64,000 nucleotides of DNA from Bacteroidales bacterium. Lineage in GTDB: Bacteria > Bacteroidota > Bacteroidia > Bacteroidales > JAIOZK01. The position numbers and the translations under genes are program-made. The DNA lies in NCBI GenBank assembly GCA_021740625.1, contig JAIOZK010000018.1, positions 24,939 to 88,938 of the forward strand, given 5' to 3'. Positions 16,372-25,856 of this stretch are shown in pieces (within the stretch, counting starts at the first letter, position 1; each line of letters begins with the position of its first letter). A model generated the notes under the pieces. The model was not told where the DNA came from and did no database searches. It saw nothing but the letters and a program-made list of their open reading frames with translations.

Positions 16372-19300
16372 ATGAAGAAATTTTGGGATTACTTGTTTTC
16401 AATGCAGTTGGCTGGTATATTGCTTCTGGTGCTGGCCGCTTCCATGGCTACAGCCACATTTCTTGAAAATGATTTTGGAACGCTGGCTGCCCAGGAATTG
16501 GTATACCGGGCCACCTGGTTTGAAATACTGATGGCATTGTTTTGCATCAACCTTCTGGGTACCATTTTCAGGAAACGTTTAATCCAGCGAAAAAAATACG
16601 GAGCTTTTCTTTTTCACCTGTCCATGGTCATCATCCTGATTGGTGCTGGAATAACCCGCTTCATCAGTTATGAAGGCACCATGTTCATTAGAGAAGGGAA
16701 GTCGAGCAATGTGATCTATTCAGAAAATCCCCATCTGCAGATCAAGGTGCAGGATGGAAACAAATCATACAACTTTGCTGACCAGCAGGTGTTTTCTCCC
16801 TTTTCAAATAACGAATACAGCAATAGCTTCCGGTTTAACAATAAGGAAGTTGATATAGAAGTTGAAGGTTTTGTTCCGAATGCCATTCGCACAGTGACTG
16901 CCGTTGAAAAAGGCGAACCCGTCATTTCCCTGGTAATCTCCGGGGGCAATTCCGGAAGGCAAAACCATTTGCTTGAAAAAGGAGAAGAAGTCAGTGTTCT
17001 CGAGCAGAAAGTGCTTTTCTCACCAACCGAAATAGATTCATCAAAAATCAGCTTTCATATAAAAGATAATGATTTGATGATCTTTTCCCCATCACCCCTG
17101 ATAATCATGAGCATGGCAGATCAGTCAACAGACACCCTCCCTGCCATGAACAGTTATCCCTTCCAGCCCATGAAGCTTTATACCCTCGGCCAGGTCAGTC
17201 TTGTGCTGAAACAATTTTATCCCAATGCTGAAGTCAGACTATCAAGCGCGGGCAATACCGCCAATGGAAATGCACAAAATGCACTGATCCTGAGCCTCAG
17301 CCAGGGAGGACAAAGCAAAGAAGTAATCGTTGCAGGAGGAAAAGGAATGGTAGGCGAAGAAGCCATGATAGAATTAAATGGCATTGAATACAGTGTATCT
17401 TATGGTTCCAGGCCTATTGAATTGCCATTCAGGCTGGAACTTGTAGATTTCCAGTTGGAACGGTACCCTGGATCGGATAGTCCCTCATCCTATGCTTCCG
17501 AAGTGATCCTGATCGATGAAAACAAAGGGATCAGGGAACCCAGGAGGATTTTCATGAACAATGTGCTGAACTATGGAGGATACCGCTTTTTCCAGTCCTC
17601 CTACGACCAGGATGAGAAAGGAACCATACTTTCGGTAAACCATGATTACTGGGGCACGCTGATCACTTATGTGGGTTATTTTCTGCTGGCTTTCGGTATG
17701 GTATACAGTTTTTTCTCAAAAAACAGCCGCTTCCGTTTCCTGGCAAAATCAACCAGCGACCTGAAGAGGGCAAGCGGCACAGCCGGGGTGATACTGTTGT
17801 TCCTGACATCGGGTATTTTTGCCAGCCAGTCAGCCCGTGCCCAGACACAAACGAATCCCAAACTTACCGATCAATATGCAAACAAGGCCCATGCGGAGCG
17901 TTTTGGCAAACTGCTGGTACAGGATCACGACGGCAGGATAGAACCCATGAATACCCTGGCCTCCGAACTGCTCAGAAAAGTTGCAAGAAAAAATAATTTA
18001 AACGGGCTTACGCCCAACCAGGCATTGCTGGGTATGATCATTAATCCTGTAAAATGGCAGGAAATCCCCATGATTAAGGTAAAGAACAGTGAGGTGGCCC
18101 GTATACTGGGTATCGATGGCAGTTATGCCAGCTTTATGGATTTTATTGATATGCAAAGTGGCGGAACTTACAAACTTCAGTCTTATGTAGAAGAAGCCTA
18201 TCGCAAAAAACCCGCTGAAAGGTCCAAGTTCGACAACGAGATCATGAAGGTTGACGAACGCCTGAACATCAGCTTCCTGGTATACAACAACAGCCTGCTT
18301 CGGATCTTCCCCATACCAGAAGATCCCACCCATAAGTGGGTTTCGAACCAAAAGGCAGAATCTGCTTTCAATGATGAAGCATCCGTTTTTGTGGGCAGTA
18401 TCCTGGATATTTATGCCGATTCGGTGAAATACGGGATCGCCACAGGAAACTGGGAACCAGCAAACAATACACTCAACTATTTGTTCACCTTCCAGGATCG
18501 TTATGGAAAAGAACTGTTCCCATCACAAGCAAAACTCAAGCTGGAAATCCTTTACAACAAAGCCAATATTTTCAAGAGGTTATTCCAGTTATATGGTTTG
18601 ATCGGTTTTATCATGCTTATATTTCTTTTCATCAACATCCTGCGACCAAAATTGAAATTCGGGATCATTCTGAATATCTCTGTCTGGATACTGATCATCG
18701 GTTTTCTTTTGCATACCCTCGGCCTGGCAGCCCGGTGGTATATTTCCGGTCATGCTCCCTGGAGCAATGGTTATGAATCCATGATCTATATTGCCTGGGC
18801 CACCATGCTTGCAGGACTGATATTTACAAAGAGATCCAGGATCGCACTTGCAACGACAGCTATACTGTCATCCCTGATACTAATGGTTGCTCACCTGAGC
18901 TGGATGGATCCGCAGATCACCAACCTGGTGCCGGTTCTGAAATCATACTGGCTGGTCATTCATGTGGCCATTATCACTGCCAGCTATAGTTTTCTGGGAT
19001 TGGGTGCACTGCTGGCATTTTTCAACCTGATCCTGATGATCTCCAAGACGAAAAATAATTTCACATCTCTCAACACCAAGATAAAGGAGTTGACTTACAT
19101 CATAGAAATGGCATTGATCATCGGTGTGATCATGCTGAGCATTGGAACATTCCTGGGTGGCGTTTGGGCCAACGAAAGCTGGGGACGTTACTGGGGATGG
19201 GATCCGAAAGAAACATGGGCACTGATCACAATTTTAGTCTATTCCTTTATACTTCACATGCGACTGATCCCAGGCCTGAGAAGCATCTTTACATTCAATT

Positions 19301-19500
19301 TTGCTTCTCTGATCGGATTCGCATCTGTGATCATGACCTATTTCGGGGTGAACTATTATTTATCTGGTTTGCACTCTTATGCTGCCGGTGATCCGCTTCC
19401 TGTTCCTTCTTTTGTGTATTATACTGTGGCCGTAGTGTTCATCACCGGATTTCTGGCATACCTCAAACACAGGAAGTTTGTAAAGCCTTCTTATTATTAA
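16372..19500 (+). CDS. ccsBA: Fused ResB-CcsA cytochrome c maturation protein (system II)
   Basis: A 1042-residue membrane protein that exports heme and ligates it to CxxCH apocytochromes outside the membrane. The N-terminal half is ResB/CcsB-like: helices at about 10-30, 45-65 and 80-100, then a large periplasmic domain. The C-terminal half is CcsA: a run of helices with the tryptophan-rich WWD heme motif WGRYWGWDPKETWAL (about 934-948), preceded by GGVWANES. System II fits the many c-type cytochromes encoded on both sides (ActA, ActE, the 144-residue cytochrome c, CtaC). It has its own promoter and no immediate partner. Confidence 0.93.
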   Translation: MKKFWDYLFSMQLAGILLLVLAASMATATFLENDFGTLAAQELVYRATWFEILMALFCINLLGTIFRKRLIQRKKYGAFLFHLSMVIILIGAGITRFISYEGTMFIREGKSSNVIYSENPHLQIKVQDGNKSYNFADQQVFSPFSNNEYSNSFRFNNKEVDIEVEGFVPNAIRTVTAVEKGEPVISLVISGGNSGRQNHLLEKGEEVSVLEQKVLFSPTEIDSSKISFHIKDNDLMIFSPSPLIIMSMADQSTDTLPAMNSYPFQPMKLYTLGQVSLVLKQFYPNAEVRLSSAGNTANGNAQNALILSLSQGGQSKEVIVAGGKGMVGEEAMIELNGIEYSVSYGSRPIELPFRLELVDFQLERYPGSDSPSSYASEVILIDENKGIREPRRIFMNNVLNYGGYRFFQSSYDQDEKGTILSVNHDYWGTLITYVGYFLLAFGMVYSFFSKNSRFRFLAKSTSDLKRASGTAGVILLFLTSGIFASQSARAQTQTNPKLTDQYANKAHAERFGKLLVQDHDGRIEPMNTLASELLRKVARKNNLNGLTPNQALLGMIINPVKWQEIPMIKVKNSEVARILGIDGSYASFMDFIDMQSGGTYKLQSYVEEAYRKKPAERSKFDNEIMKVDERLNISFLVYNNSLLRIFPIPEDPTHKWVSNQKAESAFNDEASVFVGSILDIYADSVKYGIATGNWEPANNTLNYLFTFQDRYGKELFPSQAKLKLEILYNKANIFKRLFQLYGLIGFIMLIFLFINILRPKLKFGIILNISVWILIIGFLLHTLGLAARWYISGHAPWSNGYESMIYIAWATMLAGLIFTKRSRIALATTAILSSLILMVAHLSWMDPQITNLVPVLKSYWLVIHVAIITASYSFLGLGALLAFFNLILMISKTKNNFTSLNTKIKELTYIIEMALIIGVIMLSIGTFLGGVWANESWGRYWGWDPKETWALITILVYSFILHMRLIPGLRSIFTFNFASLIGFASVIMTYFGVNYYLSGLHSYAAGDPLPVPSFVYYTVAVVFITGFLAYLKHRKFVKPSYY

Positions 19501-19606
19501 CGAGCTGGGCGTTTTAAATGTAAATAACTGTATATCAAGTCAAAATGACAAGCAATATCTTATATAATCAAAACGCACAACATGTTATTATTCCTAAATT
19601 GTTAGG

Positions 19607-20488
19607 TTGAAAACCTACAGAACATTGACTTTTAAAAGCTTTTTGCAACAAATACAAATCCTGAGTCTCGATGTGGTGGCCGGTTCTTTTGCAAGCTTCA
19701 TCATGGCATGGAAAATATTGAATATGCAGGCACCTGCTATCCTATTCATCATCATCCCGCTATGTGTGTGGATCGTTTACACAACGGACCATCTCATCGA
19801 CGGGATCAAACTTAAAGAAAGTGCCATTGCTTTTCGGCATCGTTTTCATTACGCAAAACAATTTCCCCTGATTGCTTTTGTTCTATTCCTTTGTTTTATG
19901 GCCCTGCTCTTAAGCTTTCTCTATTTGCCCCGGGAGATCCATTATTTCGGCTTGCTGATGGGTATGTTTATCATGCTTTACCTCTCCCTTGTTTATGTAT
20001 ACGGTAAAATGAAAAGGATTTTCATACCAAAAGAATTCGTCATCGCATTGGTATACACAGCGGGGATCTGGGGCGCTCCTGTCCTTTTATCGACACAAGT
20101 CTTAGGCAATGCAGAAATTATGATCATAGCAGAATTCCTGTTACTCGCATTCGGAAATACAATATTGCTTTCATATTTCGAATACAAGCAGGATTCGGAT
20201 AGTGGACAGGTTTCATTCAGTATTCAATATGGATTGGGATTTACCAGGATATTCCTGATAACACTTTTCGTCCTTCTCATAGCACTTGGCACGATCGGGG
20301 TGCTTTTATTCGATCAAAAATTAATATCGCTCGCCTTCCTTATCTTTTCTGTTATGGCAGCAATAATGCTATGGATGATCCTTCATCCAGCTTCGTTTTA
20401 TAAGCATAAAATGTACAAATGGCTGATCGAATCCGTGTTTCTGTTACCTGCACTGATCCTGCTGGATGGCAAAATGATTTCAATTTAG
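19607..20488 (+). CDS. UbiA-like polytopic membrane protein of unknown role
   Basis: A 293-residue protein with eight or nine predicted helices. It has two acidic motifs at positions where UbiA prenyltransferases hold theirs: TTDHLIDGIK after the second helix and FEYKQDSDSG later. Each differs from the classical NDxxDxxxD pattern, so this may be a diverged UbiA relative. The start is taken as TTG at 19607 (MKTYRTLTFKSF after initiation); the next ATG would remove the first helix. It lies between the cytochrome c maturation gene and the oxidase genes, so a role in cofactor or quinone metabolism is possible but unproven. Confidence 0.6.
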   Translation: MKTYRTLTFKSFLQQIQILSLDVVAGSFASFIMAWKILNMQAPAILFIIIPLCVWIVYTTDHLIDGIKLKESAIAFRHRFHYAKQFPLIAFVLFLCFMALLLSFLYLPREIHYFGLLMGMFIMLYLSLVYVYGKMKRIFIPKEFVIALVYTAGIWGAPVLLSTQVLGNAEIMIIAEFLLLAFGNTILLSYFEYKQDSDSGQVSFSIQYGLGFTRIFLITLFVLLIALGTIGVLLFDQKLISLAFLIFSVMAAIMLWMILHPASFYKHKMYKWLIESVFLLPALILLDGKMISI

Positions 20489-20534
20489 TTCCTTATTTTT
20501 ATTTGTATTTAATCTAAATTATAATTAAAATTTC

Positions 20535-20542
20535 TACATTTG
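20535..20542 (+). promoter_or_regulatory. -7 box before the SlyD-like gene
   Basis: TACATTTG is an exact TAnnTTTG match 18 bases before the ATG at 20561. A TTTG at 20502-20505 is rather far upstream to be its -33 partner. Confidence 0.5.
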
Positions 20543-20560
20543 TAGACCCTAATAATTAAA

Positions 20561-21190
20561 ATGAGAACCAGAATGAAAGTAGATAATTATACAGTAGCAA
20601 GCATAGCATACGAATTAAAAGATAATCGCACAGGCCAGATGATTGAAATGATCAATCCCGATCAGCCCCAGGAATTTTTGTTCGGGGCCGGGCTTCTGAT
20701 CGATGGTTTCGAAAACAACCTCAAGGGACTGGAATCCAACTCCGATTTCAGCTTTGTGATCGAAGCATCAGAAGCATATGGCGAACGTGATGAAAATGCA
20801 CTGATCGAAATACCCAAAGACACTTTTGAAGTAGACGGGAAAATAGATGATTCGGTCATTGAAATCGGAAACCAGATTCCCATGCGGGATAATTACGGTA
20901 ACAAACATCTTGGAATAGTGGTCGATCATAGAGGCGAGCAGATACTGATGGATTTTAATCACCCCCTGGCAGGAAGAGAGTTGAAATTCTCAGGGAAGAT
21001 CCTTTCCGTTAGAGAGGCCACACAACAGGAAATCGAAGGCAGCAGTGGTTGTGCATGTGGTGGCTCCTGCGGTTGCGGAGATCATGATCATAAGCACGAA
21101 CATACCTGGGACGAAACGGAAAACTGCCAGGTTTGTGGAAATCCGCCCGAAATGCAGGGACAAGGAATTGGTGATTGCAAATGCTCATAA
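20561..21190 (+). CDS. slyD: SlyD-like FKBP peptidyl-prolyl isomerase with metal-binding tail
   Basis: A 209-residue cytosolic protein. Residues 1-155 are an FKBP/SlyD fold: the FKBP strands (QEFLFGAGLLIDGFENNLKG), the insert-in-flap domain with YGERDENALIEIPKDTF, and DFNHPLAGRELKFSGKI. The tail (160-209) is rich in Cys and His: GCACGGSCGCGDHDHKHEH, then CQVCGNPPEM and a last CKCS. SlyD tails bind nickel, copper or zinc in other bacteria. Placement among cytochrome and oxidase assembly genes suggests folding or metal handling linked to respiration, which is inference. The start could also be the ATG at residue 5. Confidence 0.85.
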   Translation: MRTRMKVDNYTVASIAYELKDNRTGQMIEMINPDQPQEFLFGAGLLIDGFENNLKGLESNSDFSFVIEASEAYGERDENALIEIPKDTFEVDGKIDDSVIEIGNQIPMRDNYGNKHLGIVVDHRGEQILMDFNHPLAGRELKFSGKILSVREATQQEIEGSSGCACGGSCGCGDHDHKHEHTWDETENCQVCGNPPEMQGQGIGDCKCS

Positions 21191-21239
21191 ACCAATGCAA
21201 TTTGTATATTTATACGATAATCTTTAAAACCAAATTGAC

Positions 21240-21674
21240 ATGAAATTATTAACAGGATTAATTACAGGAATAACGATTGTAGCCGCAATGGTCTTTCTCC
21301 AGGCTTTTGAGCTTCCTGAGAAAAAAAATAATAATCTCTCACAGGATACAGAATTTACCGAAGGCAAGAAGATCTACGAGGAAAAATGCGTGGTTTGTCA
21401 TCAGGCCAATGGAGAAGGCATCAAAGGAGCCTTTCCCCCGCTGGCAAATTCGGATTATTTGCTGGCTGATAAAAAACGGGCGGTTGAACAGGTGCTGAAC
21501 GGTTCCAATGAAGAAATGGTGGTGAACGGTGTAACATACAGAACCCCCATGCCACCACAGGTCGACAGCCATGAAGATGCAGTTGCCGTCATCAATTATG
21601 TGCTGAATGCCTGGGGAAACGATGGTGGTACCTTAACACTTGAAGAGGTGCAGGATATCGAAATAATACGCTAA
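21240..21674 (+). CDS. Small class I cytochrome c
   Basis: A 144-residue exported monoheme cytochrome. An N-terminal hydrophobic segment (about 3-22) acts as signal or anchor. The heme site is CVVCH (50-54), followed by QANGEGIKGAFPPLANSDYL, a typical class I pattern, with a likely sixth ligand at Met104 (TPMPPQ). It lies four bases before the DUF4920 gene and close to the caa3 oxidase, so it probably carries electrons from complex III to the oxidase. Confidence 0.92.
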   Translation: MKLLTGLITGITIVAAMVFLQAFELPEKKNNNLSQDTEFTEGKKIYEEKCVVCHQANGEGIKGAFPPLANSDYLLADKKRAVEQVLNGSNEEMVVNGVTYRTPMPPQVDSHEDAVAVINYVLNAWGNDGGTLTLEEVQDIEIIR

Positions 21675-21678
21675 TAAT

Positions 21679-22182
21679 ATGAAGAACATTATTTTATTGA
21701 TCTTGCTGTTGGGGTTTGTTGCTGCTTGCAACCAGGCTCCAAAAGAAAAAGATAATGCGAAAATTGCAACTGAGGAGAAAAAAGTTAAGGGTTCCTACGG
21801 GGAGTTGATCACGACTGACCATGCAGTTCCGGTCGCTGAATTGAAAACTCTGATGAAAGATACAGATTCATTGCCAATCAAATTAAAGGGCGAGATCGTC
21901 GCCAACTGTCAGAATTCAGGATGCTGGATGGATCTGAAAATCGATGAAAAAGATGAGCTGAAAGTCACCTTTAAAGATTATGCCTTCTTCATTCCACTTG
22001 ATTCAAAAGGTAAAATTGCTTACATCGAAGGTTTTGCGAAAAAGGAAATCATACCTGTTGAAAAGCTTAGGCATTATGCCATGGATGAGGGAAAACCAAA
22101 ATCGGAAATCGAAAAAATCACTGAGCCCAAAATGGCATATACCTTCGAAGCCTCAGGTGTACTGCTGAAAGATAAAAAATAA
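21679..22182 (+). CDS. DUF4920 lipoprotein
   Basis: A 167-residue lipoprotein of the DUF4920 family, common in Bacteroidota and without an established function. The lipobox LGFVAAC places the modified Cys at 17. The core begins at GSYGELIT and has the family signature ANCQNSGCWMDL, giving Cys77 and Cys82, a pair that could bind a metal or form a disulfide. It is tightly coupled to the cytochrome c gene (four bases) and lies upstream of Sco and the caa3 subunits. A role in oxidase maturation or copper handling is inferred from this context only. Confidence 0.8.
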   Translation: MKNIILLILLLGFVAACNQAPKEKDNAKIATEEKKVKGSYGELITTDHAVPVAELKTLMKDTDSLPIKLKGEIVANCQNSGCWMDLKIDEKDELKVTFKDYAFFIPLDSKGKIAYIEGFAKKEIIPVEKLRHYAMDEGKPKSEIEKITEPKMAYTFEASGVLLKDKK

Positions 22183-22310
22183 ACAACAAGTCATCGCAGG
22201 AGTGAACTTTTGAACACTGATAATTGTTTTCTTCTGCGATCAAAATATTTAAAAAACATTATATTGCAGATCAATTGAGAACGTCTTAAAAGTATTCATT
22301 GCTATTTTGG

Positions 22311-22380
22311 TCACCTCGAGCATAGTCGAGCTGGACTAATAATCAGTCGCCATTGGACTTCGACTACGCGCAGCCTGACG
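22311..22380. repeat. Dispersed inverted-repeat element, copy A (diverged)
   Basis: Two opposed half-sites, CCTCGAGCATAGTCGAG on the left and CTTCGACTACGCGCAGCC on the right, related to the GTCAGGCTGAGCGAAGTCGA half-site of the copy at 60595-60725. The remainder of the gap 22183-22485 is AT-rich and shows no gene. Confidence 0.65.
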
Positions 22381-22421
22381 AAAAATCATACTTTTTTGAC
22401 AATGTATAACATCACACAGTA

Positions 22422-22453
22422 TTTGGATATTATTTAAATTAATTCTAAATTAG
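22422..22453 (+). promoter_or_regulatory. Promoter of the sco/caa3 operon
   Basis: TTTG (22422-22425), a 20-base spacer, and TAAATTAG (22446-22453), seven of eight matches to TAnnTTTG. The layout closely resembles that before lemA. The sco ATG follows after 32 bases. Confidence 0.55.
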
Positions 22454-22485
22454 CAAACTAAAAGCATCAAAGCATATATTAAAAA

Positions 22486-23295
22486 ATGTCACTGAATATC
22501 AACAAATTAACAATAGGGAATTTTTTTATTTTCATCATCGTTTTCATCTTATTTGGAATTAGCCTCCATGCCCAGGAAGACCCTCCCAAACAGGAAGAGC
22601 TGGGAATATATGAACAACTGGATGAATATATCCCCGAAGATCTCACATTTGTGAACCAGGATTATGATACGGTAAACCTGAAAGCGGTCATCGACAAGCC
22701 AACAGTTCTGGTATTGGTTTATTACGAATGTCCCGGAATTTGCAGTCCTTTGCTGGAAGGGGTGGCCGAAGTTGTTTCACGAACGGATATGGAACTGGGG
22801 AAGGATTACCAGGTATTTACCGTTAGCTTCAATCCTGCTGAAACACCGCGACTGGCAGGTGATAAAAAAAAGAATTATGCGAAACTTGTAAAAAACAAGG
22901 ATGTGAGCGAAGGCTGGTCTTATTTTGTCGGCGACAGTGCCAGCATAGACCAACTATTGAACGGTGTGGGATTCAAGGTAAAAAAAGTTGGCAAAGACTG
23001 GATACATCCCACTGCATTGATCGTATTAAGTCCGGATGGAAAGATCACAAGATATTTGCACGGATTGGAGTTTTTACCATTTGACCTTAAAATGGCTGTA
23101 GCCGAAGCACAAAAAGGGAAATCCGGTCCCACCATCAACAAAGTACTGAGATATTGTTTCAGTTATGACCCTGAAGGTAAGACCTATGTTTTTAACATTA
23201 CAAAGATTACAGGTACCATCATTTTGTCATTGGCTGCTATTTTGTTGCTGGTATTGATTTTTAAGAAACGTAAAAAACAAACGAAACAAAGTTAA
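22486..23295 (+). CDS. sco: Sco (SCO1/SenC) copper chaperone for cytochrome oxidase
   Basis: A 269-residue thioredoxin-fold copper protein that matures the CuA centre of oxidase subunit II. It has an N-terminal signal (ending LHAQ, residue 30), the copper site CPGIC (82-86) and the conserved His (His174, in DWIHPTALIV). A C-terminal helix (about 242-260) and a lysine-rich end tether it to the membrane with the domain outside. Being first in the caa3 operon, three bases before ctaD, fits this role exactly. Confidence 0.95.
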   Translation: MSLNINKLTIGNFFIFIIVFILFGISLHAQEDPPKQEELGIYEQLDEYIPEDLTFVNQDYDTVNLKAVIDKPTVLVLVYYECPGICSPLLEGVAEVVSRTDMELGKDYQVFTVSFNPAETPRLAGDKKKNYAKLVKNKDVSEGWSYFVGDSASIDQLLNGVGFKVKKVGKDWIHPTALIVLSPDGKITRYLHGLEFLPFDLKMAVAEAQKGKSGPTINKVLRYCFSYDPEGKTYVFNITKITGTIILSLAAILLLVLIFKKRKKQTKQS

Positions 23296-23298
23296 TCC

Positions 23299-24927
23299 AT
23301 GTCAGATACATCCAATAACTATGTAAATTTTTTCCAGGCCAAAAAAGGTATTAAGTCCTGGATTTTTACTTTAGATCATAAGCGTATCGCTTTATTGTAT
23401 TTGTATGCAGTCATGTCATTTTTCCTGGTTGGGGTGTTGCTCGGTTTGTTGATGCGACTGGAACTGATCGCGCCCGGAGAGACCATCATGAAAGCAACAA
23501 TGTACAATCAAACATTCACCCTGCACGGGGTGATCATGATCTTTTTGTTCATCATTCCATCCGTGCCCGCAATATTCGGGAACTTCTTTCTTCCGATTAT
23601 GATCGGTACGGATGATGTGGCTTTTCCCAGGCTCAACCTCTTATCGTGGTGGCTTTACATTGCAGGCGCCACATTGGCGCTTTTAACACTTGTTGTCGGG
23701 GAAGGACCGGCCGATACAGGATGGACCTTTTACGCACCTTACAGCGTTCAAACCGGAACCAACGTAACCATGGCGGTCATGGCAGCATTCATTCTCGGTT
23801 TTTCTTCCATTCTTACAGGGCTAAACTTCATCGTAACCATTCATCGTCTGAGAACGCCCAAAATGAAATGGTTCAACATGCCACTTTTCACCTGGGCACT
23901 CTACGCGACATCCTGGATACAATTGCTGGCGACTCCTGTGATCGGCATTACCTTGCTGATGATCGTTGCCGAAAGAGTTTTCGGCGTGGGTTTGTTCGAC
24001 CCGGCCATTGGCGGTGACCCCATTTTATACCAGCATCTGTTTTGGATCTATTCCCATCCGGCCGTTTATATCATGATCCTGCCGGCCATGGGCATTATTT
24101 CCGAGATCATTCCAACTGCAGCCCACAGAACGATTTTTGGATACAAGGCAATAGCCATTTCATCACTTGCAATTGCTTTTGTCGGCTACTTTGTCTGGGG
24201 GCATCATATGTTCACCTCCGGAATGAGCGGCCCGGCGCGGATCATTTTTTCCATCCTGACCTTCCTGGTTGCCATCCCTTCGGCTATCAAAGTTTTCAAC
24301 TGGACGGCCACACTGTATAAAGGATCTATTGAGATAAATACCCCCCTGCTGTATACGCTGGCGTTTATTTTCCAGTTTTCAGTGGGTGGCCTGACAGGCC
24401 TTGTGGTGGGTGCCCTTGCAGCAGATGTGCATATCCACGATACCTATTTCGTTGTGGGACATTTTCACTACGTAATGTTCGGCGGCACCGGTTTTGCCAT
24501 GTTCGGAGCCCTTCATTACTGGTTCCCCAAGATCTGGGGCAAAATGTACAATACACTGGTTGCCAAGGTTGGATTCACAATTCTCTTCATTGGATTCAAT
24601 GTTTTGTATTTTCCCATGTTTGTGCTGGGATTGCTTGGAATGCCAAGAAGATATTATGACTACCTGCCCGAATTTACCTTGTGGAATCAGGTTTCCACTG
24701 TGGGTTCCTGGATCCTTGCCACCGGACTGATCATTGTGATCATAAACCTGATCAATGCTTACCGAAAAGGAGCCAAAGCACCTGTCAATCCCTGGGGTGG
24801 AGTTACACTTGAATGGCAGGTCAAATCTCCTCCTCCATTGCATAATTTTGACAGGATGCCGATCGTATCGGAAGACGGCCCATATGATTTCAGCGAAGAA
24901 TACAAGCAAAAAATAAAACAAGCATGA
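23299..24927 (+). CDS. ctaD: Cytochrome c oxidase subunit I (caa3 type, A2 family)
   Basis: The catalytic heme-copper subunit, 542 residues with about twelve helices. It reduces oxygen at the heme a3-CuB centre and pumps protons. Visible landmarks are [12 protein letters not shown] with a heme ligand His, the helix VI motif [28 protein letters not shown] with two CuB histidines, and [17 protein letters not shown] with the heme ligands. YSHPAV in place of GHPEV marks the A2 type, in which Tyr-Ser replaces the glutamate of the D channel. The stop overlaps the start of subunit III (ATGA). Confidence 0.97.
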   Translation: MSDTSNNYVNFFQAKKGIKSWIFTLDHKRIALLYLYAVMSFFLVGVLLGLLMRLELIAPGETIMKATMYNQTFTLHGVIMIFLFIIPSVPAIFGNFFLPIMIGTDDVAFPRLNLLSWWLYIAGATLALLTLVVGEGPADTGWTFYAPYSVQTGTNVTMAVMAAFILGFSSILTGLNFIVTIHRLRTPKMKWFNMPLFTWALYATSWIQLLATPVIGITLLMIVAERVFGVGLFDPAIGGDPILYQHLFWIYSHPAVYIMILPAMGIISEIIPTAAHRTIFGYKAIAISSLAIAFVGYFVWGHHMFTSGMSGPARIIFSILTFLVAIPSAIKVFNWTATLYKGSIEINTPLLYTLAFIFQFSVGGLTGLVVGALAADVHIHDTYFVVGHFHYVMFGGTGFAMFGALHYWFPKIWGKMYNTLVAKVGFTILFIGFNVLYFPMFVLGLLGMPRRYYDYLPEFTLWNQVSTVGSWILATGLIIVIINLINAYRKGAKAPVNPWGGVTLEWQVKSPPPLHNFDRMPIVSEDGPYDFSEEYKQKIKQA

Positions 24928-25547
24928 TGGAACATTTCGTATTGCCAAACTCTGGACATGTCAGGGATGCCGAATCAAATAAGCTGGGCATGTGGCTTTT
25001 CCTCTTTACGGAACTGCTGTTGTTCGGAGGGCTCTTTATCGTTTACCTTGTATACAGGGCCCTGAACCCTGACGCCTTTCTGCTGGCTTCATTCGAATTG
25101 AGCATCCCCATGGGAACCATTAACACGGTGGTGCTGCTCACCAGCAGTATGACCATCGCTATGTCAATTACTGCATTACAGAAAGGAAAAAAAGAACTGG
25201 CACTTTATCTGATGATGGCAACGGTAGCCGCTGCCCTGATCTTTATGGTGATCAAGTTTTTCGAATGGAATGCCAAGATCCACCACGGTTTGTTTCCGGG
25301 TATGGAAACATACAGTTCCCTGCCAGCCGGGGAGAGCCTTTTTTTCTTTCTCTATTTTTTCATGACCGGACTACACGCCCTTCACGTAATCATCGGTGCA
25401 ATTTTTATTGCAGTTGTAATTGCCAAAGTCGGGAGCGACAAGGTGACCGGAGAAAGGATTTCTTTGCTCGAAAACAGCGGACTTTACTGGCACCTTGTCG
25501 ACGTTATCTGGATTTATCTGTTCCCATTGTTTTACTTAATCCATTAA
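24924..25547 (+). CDS. ctaE: Cytochrome c oxidase subunit III
   Basis: A 207-residue membrane subunit with five helices, shorter than the seven-helix mitochondrial form, as is usual in caa3 oxidases. It shows [19 protein letters not shown], the family's first helix, then the region [15 protein letters not shown] and the C-terminal [18 protein letters not shown] signature. It overlaps ctaD by four bases, so translation is likely coupled; a second ATG directly follows the first and either could initiate. Confidence 0.95.
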   Translation: MMEHFVLPNSGHVRDAESNKLGMWLFLFTELLLFGGLFIVYLVYRALNPDAFLLASFELSIPMGTINTVVLLTSSMTIAMSITALQKGKKELALYLMMATVAAALIFMVIKFFEWNAKIHHGLFPGMETYSSLPAGESLFFFLYFFMTGLHALHVIIGAIFIAVVIAKVGSDKVTGERISLLENSGLYWHLVDVIWIYLFPLFYLIH

Positions 25548-25550
25548 ATC

Positions 25551-25844
25551 ATGAAAGAAAACGAAATTCAACATATTACAAGTTTCAGGGAACATTTCAG
25601 CACCTATGTTTCCCTGGTCATTTTAACCATCATGACTGTAGCAGTTTCAGTATTCGGAGCCGATCTCCTGAGCCTGACCGTTCTGACTGCCATGGCAATT
25701 GCTACTACCAAAGCAGTTGTGGTAGGTTATTATTTCATGCACCTGAAATATGATCCCATGATTTACCGCCTGCTTGTTGGTATTGTCATGTTATTATTTG
25801 TCGTATTCATGATACTTACAATTTTCGATTACGTATTTAGATAA
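25551..25844 (+). CDS. ctaF: Cytochrome c oxidase subunit IV
   Basis: A 97-residue membrane subunit with three helices, of the prokaryotic subunit IV (CoxD/CtaF) family. The middle segment TAMAIATTKAVVVGYYFMHLKYD is characteristic, with the lysine and histidine conserved. It sits three bases after ctaE and 12 bases before subunit II, in one transcript. It probably stabilises the complex and holds no cofactor. Confidence 0.9.
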   Translation: MKENEIQHITSFREHFSTYVSLVILTIMTVAVSVFGADLLSLTVLTAMAIATTKAVVVGYYFMHLKYDPMIYRLLVGIVMLLFVVFMILTIFDYVFR

Positions 25845-25856
25845 AAATATTGAGCA

